From NCBI GenBank assembly GCA_948567375.1, contig OX419757.1:5270001-5334000 (forward strand): a DNA stretch of 64,000 nt. Direction: 5' to 3'. This stretch comes from Lunularia cruciata (Eukaryota; Streptophyta; Marchantiopsida; Lunulariales; Lunulariaceae). The position numbers and the translations under genes were made by a program. The notes under the pieces were generated by a model, which saw nothing but the letters and a program-made list of their open reading frames with translations, was not told the origin of the DNA and ran no database searches. Positions 1-9,435 of the stretch are shown here, one piece after another (the stretch's first letter is position 1; each line of letters begins with the position of its first letter).

Positions 1-208
1 AAGGGTCCAAAGAAATGACTTTCCTTGGACTTGGATGAAGTAATTGTGGCTTCAGCCATTGCCACTAAGATTGTGGTAGCTACTAAAGTGTTGTTGAGTG
101 GGAAAATGGATGAGGAGAAAGGAGCAACAAGTTCTCCAAAAAATACTAGAGGTAGAAGATACCCTAGTGGTCACAATGCATATTTTTTATCACCCATGAG
201 AAAGGGAA

Positions 209-1549
209 GTGGCCTTGACACCACAACAAGAGGAAGCTAGAATAACACCAGCCTACAAGGATCCAAAGTTAAATTACCCTATGAATTACCCACCCTTGTT
301 GACTTGGGCTAATCACATGTTGGGGCTGGTGTTAAAGGCCATGGAGGACCTATTGCCTACTTATCAGGAGATCAACCTGGCCATGACAGACTGAAAATGC
401 CTGATAGAGTTTCTACACTATCAAGTTCAGAGGGCTTTTTGGGAAAAGATAGGAGCAAAGGAGTTAACCAAGGTCCATGCAATCATTGCATGCATAGAAG
501 CTCAAATTATTGCAATTCAAGGGCATTATCATACCAAGAGTAGAGGCTAAACCAGGTGGGAGCTTGGTAACTTGTGCTATTGGGAGGAGAGCCCATTGTT
601 TCAGAAGGAAGAAGTTGCTCTCATGATAGAACCCCAAAGAGCTCGACCAGAGAAAAAGAAATGGTCCTAAGTGCTAAACTGTCATTAGTTTGGGAATTGG
701 AGACTGCTCTCAAAGGCAAGGATGCGGAGTTACAAAAAACTATAGGAGATCACAATGACCTGTCCAAAAACTACAAGGTGTGGAAGAAGGATAACAACAC
801 CGTGCTAGAACAGTACCAAGTGAAGTTGTGCCAAGTCAAGGCCAATCTTTCAGTGATGAAGGTGGGTACTGCCCAACAAGAAAAAGCGTTTGTGGATTAC
901 AAGGTGGCCCAAGAAGTGAAGTTGAAGGAAAAGGATGACAAAATGGCCTTGATGAAGAAGGAGATATCATGATTATGATAACGGATCTCCCGATTGGACT
1001 CCAATCTACTAACCATTAAGGGGAGGTCTGAGCATTGTGTGGAGGAGATAAAGAAGAATCAGAAGAAGCTATTGAGTGCTAGGGATGAAGAGGTAGCATT
1101 ACTCAAGCAAGAACTAAAGGGTCTTTGTCTCTAGAGTGCCAAGGACAAGTAGGCCCTCAACACAGATGTTGAGAAGGCCCAAATGTGTGCTAAGGAACTA
1201 ACCATGATTTTCAATAACCACAAGGAATCTGAGCAGCCTCCACATGCAAGTTAGGCAAGAGGTGAATATGGAATTGGAGTTCATCTCAAATACATTGGAT
1301 GAGGAGAAAATGGGGGTAATCTTAGTAGTGGAGGATATTGCAAATTGGTTGAAAACTCAAGTAGAAGTGGTAGTGTTGAACCAAATTCATTGTGTGAAAC
1401 TATGGGAGTTGAAGTTAGAGATACATGCTTTGGAAGCAAAGAAGTATCCAACCAAGCAATTGGCTAAAGTGGATGAGAGACTACGGAAGCATGTTGACCA
1501 CAAATTTGAGAGTCTATTGACCAAGGTCAGCCAAGAAATGGAGGAGTAA
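209..1549 (+). pseudogene. Degenerate coiled-coil protein, E1 copy
   Basis: Two open stretches (574-972, 132 codons; 1244-1549, 101 codons) and shorter pieces are separated by stops and frameshifts. The translation is rich in Glu, Lys and Leu with heptad-like spacing, for example ELETALKGKDAELQ and KLKEKDDKMALMKKE, so a long coiled coil is likely. The inverted copy at 15896-15058 plus 3660-3300 translates to a related protein, which shows this was once coding. I recognise no enzyme motif and no zinc finger. It may be a retroelement accessory or Gag-like protein, but that is inference. Confidence 0.5.
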
Positions 1550-2339
1550 AATGGGCATGTCAATGAACTGATCCAGAGGTGCAAGGGAGAAGATACATCA
1601 AGGAGGCCAAGCAAGTCAAGGAAGTAGTTTGGCCATGTAGTTACAAGTACAGATGTACAATAAGTCACACTCTTGGGGTGCAATTTTCATAGCTTGACCA
1701 TTGGAGTCATCATGTCATTGGAGTCAGACCACATCATGGTAGGAGACCATCGGAGTCAAGCATCACCATGATGGCCTGCCATTGGGACAAGATGTCAGCA
1801 GGGTAGCACCACTCTGGTGCAACAACATGTCTATAATCTAATGGATGACAATAATCATGTATAATTTCTCCAATGCCATATCATCTAGACCATTCTCCCA
1901 TTGTCTAGTTTAAGTCTTGTGACTAGTAGAGTGTACAATAGGCACCCTTTGCAAGTGGTGCCATTAGGTAGTTAATTTGGTAAGATAGAGTATGTATATT
2001 AGGGTTAGTTTTAATGAGCATCAACTTGGGGATTGTGACATTGCACAACCATAGATGCATAGGTGCCATGTGCCAACCCAATATCAGCATACTAGCAGTA
2101 TAATTGGTAAGAACAGGTTGTTCCCACAAGAATATGGTTTGGAAATGGCTATGCATGAAGAAATAGTGTCACTTATCACAAGTTGTCTATTGTTGCATCT
2201 TTATCCTCTTGGGCAAGACAATTCCCCAAAGAGGGTACTGCACCCCACAGTGGCACAATACAAAAAATAAAAGCAACCACTCAAATCATATTCATAACAT
2301 ATATCATGTCACTTGGCTCCTAAAGATGATAGTTCAATC

Positions 2340-2660
2340 TTTATTAAGGGTCATTAGTCCCAAAGTCTGTACCTTTGCAGTTACCTATATCATGCATACT
2401 ATAATGCCAATGAGAACATTCTACACTTCCTAGAAGGTGCTCCTCACCACTATACTGCAGGTTTGTGACTAGAAGGGCTTTCATTACACATGGCACTTCA
2501 CAACACTCATAGCCATCATGGCCAATCAACATATCACCTTGATCCTTTAGAACACCTAGGGATACAACACCCCAGTAAACCCTGATTGCCTTCTTGCACC
2601 TTAGCACTTGTATTCTTACTTTGAGTTCCTCACCACTACTCCATCCAAAAATCACAAAAC
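2340..2660 (-). repeat. Segment X of family E, with an open minus-strand frame (2344-2655)
   Basis: A 103-codon open frame on the minus strand aligns at protein level with a plus-strand reading of about 16970-17250. Both share the phrase SSGEELKV and further blocks, although the second copy has stops. Conservation of two inverted copies shows they are repeat relatives. Whether the frame was ever translated is unknown, because DNA-level repeat similarity alone would give the same picture. No known domain was recognised. Confidence 0.35.
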
Positions 2661-2829
2661 GTGCACAATACTAATGTTGACATGTTGAAGATCATAGATC
2701 TCCTTATCATACTATACCCAATATGGAATCCATATCATTCATACATAGAAAATTGCAAATTGACCATATATACAAATGTGGATAATGAAATGATGAAGCT
2801 TCAAATTTTGTACAAACACGAGTTGAACT

Positions 2830-3660
2830 GAATTGAACTTGTATTATGTCAAGGTGATCCCCTTTATACATTCTACTATAAAATTATGGGGTGCATCCAT
2901 GGCTATGTGATGCCACAATCCCTAGATTAAGCTCTTATTATGACGATCCCTAATGTGCCTACTCCATCATACCAAATTAATGTGTCAACAATGCCACCTA
3001 AAAAAAGGACCTACTGGATACTCTACCAGTCATAAATCTCTAGCTAGACATGGGAAGAATGGTCCTAATGACATGGTGTTGGCAAAACTGTCCTATTGTT
3101 CATGACCATTGACCTTCCCAACATTATATACATATTTTTCACCAGATTGGTGCCTCACTAGTTGACATCTTGCTCCCGTTGGTAGGCTATCATGGTGATG
3201 CTTGACTTTGATGATATCCCACCATGATGAGATTTCACACCAATGACATGATGACTTTGATCATTGAGCGACTCCACTAGTTGTGGTATAACAATCATAC
3301 CCCAAGGGTGTAATTTATTTTATAGTTGTACACATGTATTGATATAGTCAATCTCTACTTCCCTAACCCACTTGGCTTTTTTGATGCATCTTCTCCCTTG
3401 CATCTTTGGATCATTTCACCAATATGCTCCCTGTATTCTTCCAGCTCTTGGTTGACCTTGGTTTAGATGTTGTCAAATTTGTCGTCAATATGCTTCCATA
3501 GCTTCTTATCCAATTTGGCCAATTGCTCAATTGAATACTTCTTTGTTCCCAAAGCATGTATCTTTGACTTCAACTCCTGAAGCTTTGCATGATGAACTTG
3601 GGTCAACACCACAACTCCTACTTGAGTCTTTAGCTGGTTTGTGGTATCCTCCACTATTGT
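2830..3660 (-). pseudogene. Family E2 coiled-coil C-terminus and tail (duplication copy 1)
   Basis: Minus-strand relative of E1. A 63-codon frame (3463-3654) matches the E1 coiled coil around 1330-1510, with a shared stretch like LKTQV-VVVL-Q-H. Positions 2860-3330 match the E1 tail in inverted orientation. The right edge at GATC (3661-3664) is the family A insertion site. The rest of this coiled-coil sequence resumes at 15058 on the far side of element A1. Confidence 0.6.
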
Positions 3661-3664
3661 GATC

Positions 3665-4304
3665 TATGAGCAGGCATGTCTCTCACTTAGGATGAACCTC
3701 TGATGGCTATGATGGTAATGTACCATGGACTAAGAAGGCAAGAAACCTCAACTCCATCATACTCCTTCAAGGCTAACACTCCAAGACTCCAACCATTGTT
3801 CACTAGAGAACTCAACGAGAGAGAGATAGTTGCAAATGAAAGGATGATGAGTATCTCCTCATCCCTTGTTTATATACTTGTGAAATAGGAACACACCAAA
3901 GTTACTAATTATTGGGATAACTCAAGTTATTAGACTAAAAGTTATATAAAGTCAAGAAGCTAAAAGAATATCCATACTCATGTGAATATTCTCCTAAGCA
4001 TGTGGTCTTATCTTGACCCAAACACTAAGTCAAGGATTCCTTCACATGGGCTATCTTTGGACTATAGAAGAATCTAAACAAAAAGGCTTGTGGGCCCAAG
4101 AGTTCTCAACTCTTTCCTCAAAGCCAAACACTTAGGAATAATACCAAGTCAATACACTAAAATCCAAAATAGTGGTGTTCATCTTTTCTACTTCCTCTAA
4201 AGTAAATTCCCCTCTATCTTAGCTATGACTAAATTTAGCTAACCATGACTAATATAGAACAATCCTTTATCTCTATATAAAAAATATCTCTTAAGTACTT
4301 GTAA
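3665..4304 (-). mobile_element. Family A LTR, reverse, truncated (palindrome left arm, copy 1)
   Basis: Reverse-complement family A LTR preceded by GATC (3661-3664). About 50 bp of its TGTAAC terminus is missing compared with the full-length counterpart at 6544-7232. The junction uses the TTGTAA shared by the internal sequence and the start of the next LTR. It forms a near-perfect inverted repeat with 4350-4974. Confidence 0.85.
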
Positions 4305-4974
4305 CACCCATTTGTGCATGTATGTACTATTGTGATATTTAGCTTGGTATTACAAGTACTTAAGAGATATTTTTTATATAGAGATAAAGGATCGTTCTAT
4401 ATTAGTCATGGTTAGCTAAATTTAGTCATAGCTAAGATAGAGGGGAATTTACTTTAGAGGAAGTAGAAAAGATGAACACCACTATTTTGGATTTTAGTGT
4501 ATTGACTTGGTATTATTCCTAAGTGTTTGGCTTTGAGGAAAGAGTTGAGAACTCTTGGGCCCACAAGCCTTTTTGTTTAGATTCTTCTATAGTCCAAAGA
4601 TAGCCCATGTGAAGGAATCCTTGACTTAGTGGTTGGGTCAAGATAAGACCATACTTAGGAGAATATTCACATGAGTATGGATATTCTTTTAGCTTCTTGA
4701 CTTTATATAACTTTTAGTCTAATAACTTGAGTTATCCGAATAATTAGTAACTTTGGTGTGTTCCTATTTCACAAGTATATAAACTAGGGATGAGGAAATA
4801 CTCATCATCCTATCTCTCTCTCGTTGAGTTCTCTAGTGAACAATGGTTGGAGTCTTGGAGTGTTAGCCTTGGAGGAGTATGATGGAGTTGGGGTTCCTTG
4901 CCTTCTTAGTCCATGGTGCGCTACCATAATAGCCATCAGAGGTTCATCTTGAGTGAGAGACAGGCCGGCTCACA
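4300..4974 (+). mobile_element. Family A LTR, forward (palindrome right arm, copy 1)
   Basis: Forward LTR from TGTAACACCC to GGCCGGCTCACA. It is a mosaic. Positions 4300 to about 4570 and about 4880-4974 match the A1-type LTR. About 4575-4870 instead matches the neighbouring reverse LTR, with diagnostic TTTAGATTCTTCTATAGTCC and GAACAATGGTTGGAG. A short deletion removes the TTTCATTTGCAAC block. An A leader follows without gag. Confidence 0.85.
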
Positions 4975-5697
4975 TTTTTGGTTCCGTTGCCGGGACCTCT
5001 CTAGAAGGCAAGATAATGTTCCGCGTTCAATTCTACATTAGGCAGAAGGAGGCTATGAGAGCTCACTTGGAGAGAACATTAGGAGAGTAGAGGGCTGAAC
5101 TTATGTTAGAAAACCAAGATCCAATTGTATACCATATAGTTCATTATGATGTCTTTGAGGTGATTTTGTACATCTTGTACACATGAGAGGAATTGGAGAG
5201 ATTGTGTGAGGTGGATTGCAGATTTTGGGGATTAAGGTGATTTTGGGCAAAATCTCAAGTTTGAGATCTGGACTTGAAATTCCTACACATGATAGCTTGG
5301 TTTATCTTTCAGTTAGCACCCTTCAAATTATTGTGAGAGCTATTATGCGCACTGGGCTAGAAATTTTGAAAGTTGATAGGGTAAAGTGCTCCCTCAACTA
5401 CATGCTCTTTGGAAAATTGCACAGAGTCTGCCATTTCTTCAATTTTTAGTGAATTGTCCTGAAAATTTCCAAGAAAATTCAATGCATTGTATCTACCTGC
5501 TGCCACAAAAATTAGAGAGAGTTAGTTCTTGCGCAAGGAGTTATAAGTTTTTGAAGTGAGTGGGGTGGTTTTCAGACCAAATCTGAAATATGGGTGCTGA
5601 ATAGAAAGGTATCTAGGCCAAAAGGCTCAATGAAAAGATCTAAAATTTTGCATGGAGGGATGTGCTATAATTGTGATTAAGAATACAAAATTTCAAA
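4975..5697 (+). mobile_element. Family A primer site and leader fragment (copy 1)
   Basis: A primer-binding site resembling the tRNA-Asp complement (4979-4995, TGGTTCCGTTGCCGGGA) follows the LTR directly. The leader shows the same decayed reading as 7960-8640, including stops early in the first frame. The fragment ends at the tandem-duplication junction, so it has no gag or pol. Confidence 0.75.
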
Positions 5698-5711
5698 CAC
5701 GAGTTCAACTG

Positions 5712-6539
5712 AATTGAACTTGTATTATGTCAAGGTGATCCCCTTTATACATTCTACTATAAAATGATGGTGCATCCATGGCTATGTGATGCCACAATCC
5801 CTAGATTAAGCTCTTATTATGACTATCCCTAATGTGCCTACTCCATTATACCAAATTAATGTGTCAACAATGCCACCTAAAAAAAGGACCTACTGGATAC
5901 TCTACCAGTCATAAATCTCTAGCTAGACATGGGAAGAATGGTCCTAATGACATGGTGTTGGCAAAACTGTCCTATTGTTCATGACCATTGACCTTCCCAA
6001 CATTATATACATATTTTTCACCAGATTGTTGCCTCACTTGTTGACATCTTGCTCCTGTTGGTAGGCTATCATGGTGATGCTTGACTTTGATGATATCCCA
6101 CCATGATGAGATTTCACACCAATGACATGATGACTTTGATCATTGAGCGACTCCACTAGTTGTGGTATAACAATCATACCCCAAGGGTGTAATTTATTTT
6201 ATAGTTGTACACATGTATTGATATAGTCAATCTCTACTTCCCTAACCCACTTGGCTTTCTTGATGCATCTTCTCCCTTGCATCTTTGGATCATTTCACCA
6301 ATATGCTCCCTATATTCTTCCAGCTCTTGGTTGACCTTGGTTTAGATGTTGTCAAATTTGTCGTCAATATGCTTCCATAGCTTCTTATCCAATTTGGCCA
6401 ATCGCTCAATTGAATACTTCTTTGTTCCCAAAGCATGTATCTTTGACTTCAACTCCTGAAGCTTTGCATGATGAACTTGGGTCAACACCACAACTCCTAC
6501 TTGAGTCTTTAGCTGGTTTGTGGTATCCTCCACTATTGT
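5712..6539 (-). pseudogene. Family E2 coiled-coil C-terminus and tail (duplication copy 2)
   Basis: Nearly identical to 2830-3660. The minus-strand frame 6342-6533 differs from the copy 1 frame by one residue (Gln to Arg). It ends at GATC (6540-6543), the insertion site of the reverse A LTR. Confidence 0.6.
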
Positions 6540-6543
6540 GATC

Positions 6544-7232
6544 TATGAGCAGGCATGTCTCTCACTTAGGATGAACCTCTGATAGCTATGATGGTAATGT
6601 ACCATGGACTAAGAAGGCAAGAAACCCCAACTCCATCAAACTCCTTCAAGGCTAACACTCCAAGACTCCAACCATTGTTCACTAGAGAACTCAACGAGAG
6701 AGAGATAATTACAAATGAAAGGATGATGAGTATCTCCTCATCCCTTGTTTATATACTTGTGAAATAGGAACACACCAAAGTTACTAATTATTGGGATAAC
6801 TCAAGTTATTAGACTAAAAGTTATATAAAGTCAAGAAGCTAAAAGAATATCCATACTCATGTGAATATTCTCCTAAGCATGTGGTCTTATCTTGACCCAA
6901 CCACTAAGTCAAGGATTCCTTCACATGGGCTATCTTTGGACTATAGAAGAATCTAAACAAAAAGAGTTGTGGGCCCAAGAGTTCTCAACTCTTTCCTCAA
7001 AGCCAAACACCTAGGAATAATACTAAACCAACATATTAGAATCCAAAATAGTGATGCTCATCTTTTCTAATTCTTCTAAAGTAAGGTCACTTCTATCTTA
7101 GTTATGACTAACTTTAGCTAATCATGAATAATGTATAACCATCTTTTATCTCTATATAAACATATATTTCAAGTACTTATAATACCAAACTAAATATCAC
7201 AATAGTGCATACATGCACAAATGTGTGTTACA
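6544..7232 (-). mobile_element. Solo family A LTR, reverse, full length
   Basis: A 689-bp reverse LTR (reading on minus from TGTAACACAC to GCTCATA), flanked by GATC at 6540-6543 and 7233-7236. It is clearly more diverged from the A1 LTRs than they are from each other, so it is an older insertion. Its right GATC is also the left target duplication of A1. It therefore stands head-to-head with the A1 5' LTR at a 4-bp spacing. Confidence 0.85.
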
Positions 7233-7236
7233 GATC

Positions 7237-7929
7237 TGTAACACCCATTTGTGCATGTGTGTGGTATTGTGATATTTAGCTTGGTATTACAAGTACTTAA
7301 GAGATATTTTTTTATATAGAGATAAAGAATTGTTCTATAGTAGTCATGGTTACCTAAATTTAGTCATAGCTAAGATAGAGTGGAATTTACTTTAGAGGAA
7401 GTAGAAAAAATGAACACCACTTTTTTGGATTTTAGTGTATTGACTTGGTATTATTCCTAAGTGTTTGGCTTTGAGGAAAGAGTTGAGAACTCTTGGGCTT
7501 ACAAGCCTTTTTATTTTGGATTCTTCTTTAGTCCAAGGATAGTCCATGTGAAGGAATCCTTGACTAAGTGGTTGGGTCAAGATAAGACCACATGCTTAGG
7601 AGAATATGCCCATGTGAATGGATATTCCTTTCTACTTTTTGACTTTAGTTGACTTTTAGTCTAGTAACTTGAGTTACTACGGTAATTAGTAACTTTGGTA
7701 CGTAATTATTTCATAAGTATATAAACAAGGGGTGAGGAGGTACTCATCATCCTTTCATTTGCAACTATCTCTCTCTCATTAAGTTCTCTAGTGAGCAATG
7801 TCTTGAGTCTTGGAGTGTTAGCCTTGGAGGAGTATGATGGAGTTGGGGTTCCTTGCCTTCTTAGTCCATGGTGCGCTACCATAATAGTCATCAGAGATTC
7901 ATCTTGAGTGAGAGACAGGCCGGCTCACA
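7237..7929 (+). repeat. A1 5' LTR (693 bp)
   Basis: Starts TGTAACACCC and ends GGCTCACA. A TATA box, TATATAAAC at 7718-7726, is conserved in every family A LTR seen here and marks the likely core promoter, about 200 bp before the LTR end. Confidence 0.9.
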
Positions 7930-7933
7930 TTTT

Positions 7934-7950
7934 TGGTTCCGTTGCCGAGA
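7934..7950 (+). other. A1 primer-binding site (tRNA-Asp-like)
   Basis: TGGTTCCGTTGCCGAGA begins four bases after the LTR. It differs from the plant tRNA-Asp(GTC) complement (TGGCGCCGTTGCCGGGGA) mainly at CG to TT, so the tRNA assignment is likely but not exact. Confidence 0.7.
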
Positions 7951-7968
7951 CCTCTCTAGAAGGCAAGA

Positions 7969-8640
7969 TAATGTTCCGTGTTCAATTCTACATTAGGGAG
8001 AAGGAGGCTATGAGAGCTCACTTGGAGAGAACATTAGGAGAGTAGAGGGCTGAACTTATGTTAGAAAACCAAGATCCAATTGTATACCATGTATTTCATT
8101 ATGATGTCTTTGAGGTGATTTTGTACATCTTGTACACATGAGAGGAATTGGAGAGATTGTGTGAGGTGGATTGCAGATTTTAAGGATTACGGTGATTTTG
8201 GGCAAAATCTCAAGTTTGAGATCTGGACTTGAAATATCTACACATGATAGCTTGGTTTATCTTTCAGTTAGCACCCTTCAAATTATTGTGAGAGCTTCTA
8301 TGCGCACTGGGCTAGAATTTTTGAAAGTTGATAGGGTAAAGTGCTCCCGCAACTACATGCTCTGTGGAAAATTACACAGAGTCTGCCATTTCTTCAATTT
8401 TCAGTGAATTGTCCTAAAAATTTCCAAGAAAATTCAATGCATTGTATCTACCCGTTGCCACAAAAATTAGAGAGAGTTCGTTCTTGCGCAAGGAGTTATA
8501 AGTTTTTGAAGTGAGTGGGGTGGTTTTCAAACCAAATCTGAAATATGGGTGCTGAATAGAAAGGTATCTAGGCCAAATAGCTCAATGAAAAGATCTAAAA
8601 TTTTGCAAGGAGGGATGCCCTAGAGTTTTGATTAAGAATA
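7969..8640 (+). pseudogene. A1 leader frame 1, possible BTB-like fragment
   Basis: Downstream of the primer site an ATG (7971) opens a frame that is better preserved in A2 (26503-26721). A2 reads HYDVFEVILYILYTGEEL, which resembles the C-terminal half of a BTB/POZ fold. In A1 it is broken by TAG at 8042 and TGA near 8140. A second frame (8171-8407, 78 codons) follows and is not recognised. The order is conserved in three leader copies (5, 8 and 27 kb). It is either an accessory ORF or a captured host fragment. The BTB resemblance is weak. Confidence 0.35.
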
Positions 8641-8787
8641 CAAAATTTCAGATGATTATGATATACTGGTTGGGAGATTTGAGTGACATTGTGAGGAAGG
8701 GTCAATTCTACAGAGTGGAGATCTCATGCATGAGAAGTTTGAGATCAACAAAAAGCATGTTTGAGTGTTTAGATTCATCTTGGGAAC

Positions 8788-9261
8788 ATGGAGTGTCATC
8801 AAGAGTGGAAATTGAGATTATGCAAGGTTTCCCAAGGGTTTGTGGTGATTGTAGGGGTTGATTTGAGGAAAAGAGAATTTACAATAGAATTTGAAGAGAA
8901 TATTGAGAGGATCCAAAAACCTACACCACTTGGAGGAAAGAGTGAGTCTAAGTGCTTTCTATGTGGGAAGAAGGGACATAAGGCAAGTTCATGTCCATTG
9001 ATCTTTGAGAGCAAGAGATTGAGAGAAAGGAGAGGCTTACTTGACTTGGGTTTGCATGTTGGACCTTCTTCACCAAGATTGGGAGGGAGAAGATCTAAGA
9101 CCAAGGAGTTGTGTGAGGTTTGTGGAGTTGAAGGACTTCCAAAAGGACATGAGTGTAGTGGAGTAAAAGCACTTTTGGAGACTTTGGTGAAGGATCTTGG
9201 AAAGAGTCTTAGTACAGCTACAAAAATACTACCACCTTCATCAGCTAGTTCTCAAGATTAG
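8788..9261 (+). CDS. A1 leader ORF with CCHC zinc knuckle
   Basis: A 157-codon frame lying between the primer site and gag. Residues about 52-65 form a perfect C-X2-C-X4-H-X4-C knuckle (CFLCGKKGHKASSC). A second Cys/His cluster (CEVCGVEGLPKGHEC) follows near residue 110, and the tail is Ser-rich. It is in a separate frame from gag and ends 175 bases upstream. Ogre/Tat-type elements are known to carry an extra ORF before gag, and a nucleic-acid-binding accessory protein is the likeliest reading. The true start is uncertain because an overlapping frame (8628-8861) may be its N-terminal part after a frameshift. Confidence 0.55.
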   Translation: MECHQEWKLRLCKVSQGFVVIVGVDLRKREFTIEFEENIERIQKPTPLGGKSESKCFLCGKKGHKASSCPLIFESKRLRERRGLLDLGLHVGPSSPRLGGRRSKTKELCEVCGVEGLPKGHECSGVKALLETLVKDLGKSLSTATKILPPSSASSQD

Positions 9262-9435
9262 TGATTGAGATAATCTTTCAACTTATGGATAAACTATCCA
9301 TGAAAGTTAGATTAATATGCACTCTAGGATTTGATGTTACTATAGAAATCTTGGAGCAACCTAAACCTTTTATGTTCCCTAGAGTGTATTATTCTCAGAT
9401 GGTGTTAGTCATGTATATACTCTATTAGTTATAGA

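Larger units (their letters stand above)
1..2815 (+). repeat. Family E repeat, copy E1 (plus orientation)
   Basis: This is a degenerate dispersed repeat. It holds a coiled-coil coding remnant (about 205-1549), an A/T-rich tail (about 1650-2150) and segment X (2340-2660). The same coiled-coil and tail sequences recur on the minus strand at 2830-3660, 5712-6539 and 15058-15900. Segment X recurs at about 16970-17270, also inverted. In E1 segment X lies after the tail, whereas in E2 it lies before the coiled coil. That order would fit a long terminal repeat or a tandem arrangement. The family was not recognised, and its left end lies outside the window. Confidence 0.6.
2816..5697. repeat. Tandem segmental duplication, copy 1
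   Basis: This copy contains the tail and coiled-coil end of E2 (minus), a truncated reverse A LTR, a forward A LTR and the A leader. The same order recurs immediately downstream at 5698-8637 with only scattered differences outside the LTR palindrome. The join at about 5695 fuses A leader sequence (AAATTTCA) to E sequence (AACACGAG) with two or three bases of microhomology. The unit is about 2.88 kb. Confidence 0.85.
5698..8637. repeat. Tandem segmental duplication, copy 2
   Basis: This is the second copy of the 2.9-kb unit. Here the forward LTR is the 5' LTR of the complete element A1, and the reverse LTR is full length, so copy 2 looks closer to the ancestral state. It continues without a break into A1 downstream of 8637, where copy 1 has its junction. 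Confidence 0.85.

Noticed and set aside
7706-7891. A 61-codon minus-strand frame (MTIMVAHHGLRRQG in this copy) conserved in every family A LTR
   Set aside because: It is antisense to the LTR and simply follows LTR sequence conservation across 690 bp. No start context, domain or frame-specific conservation is visible.
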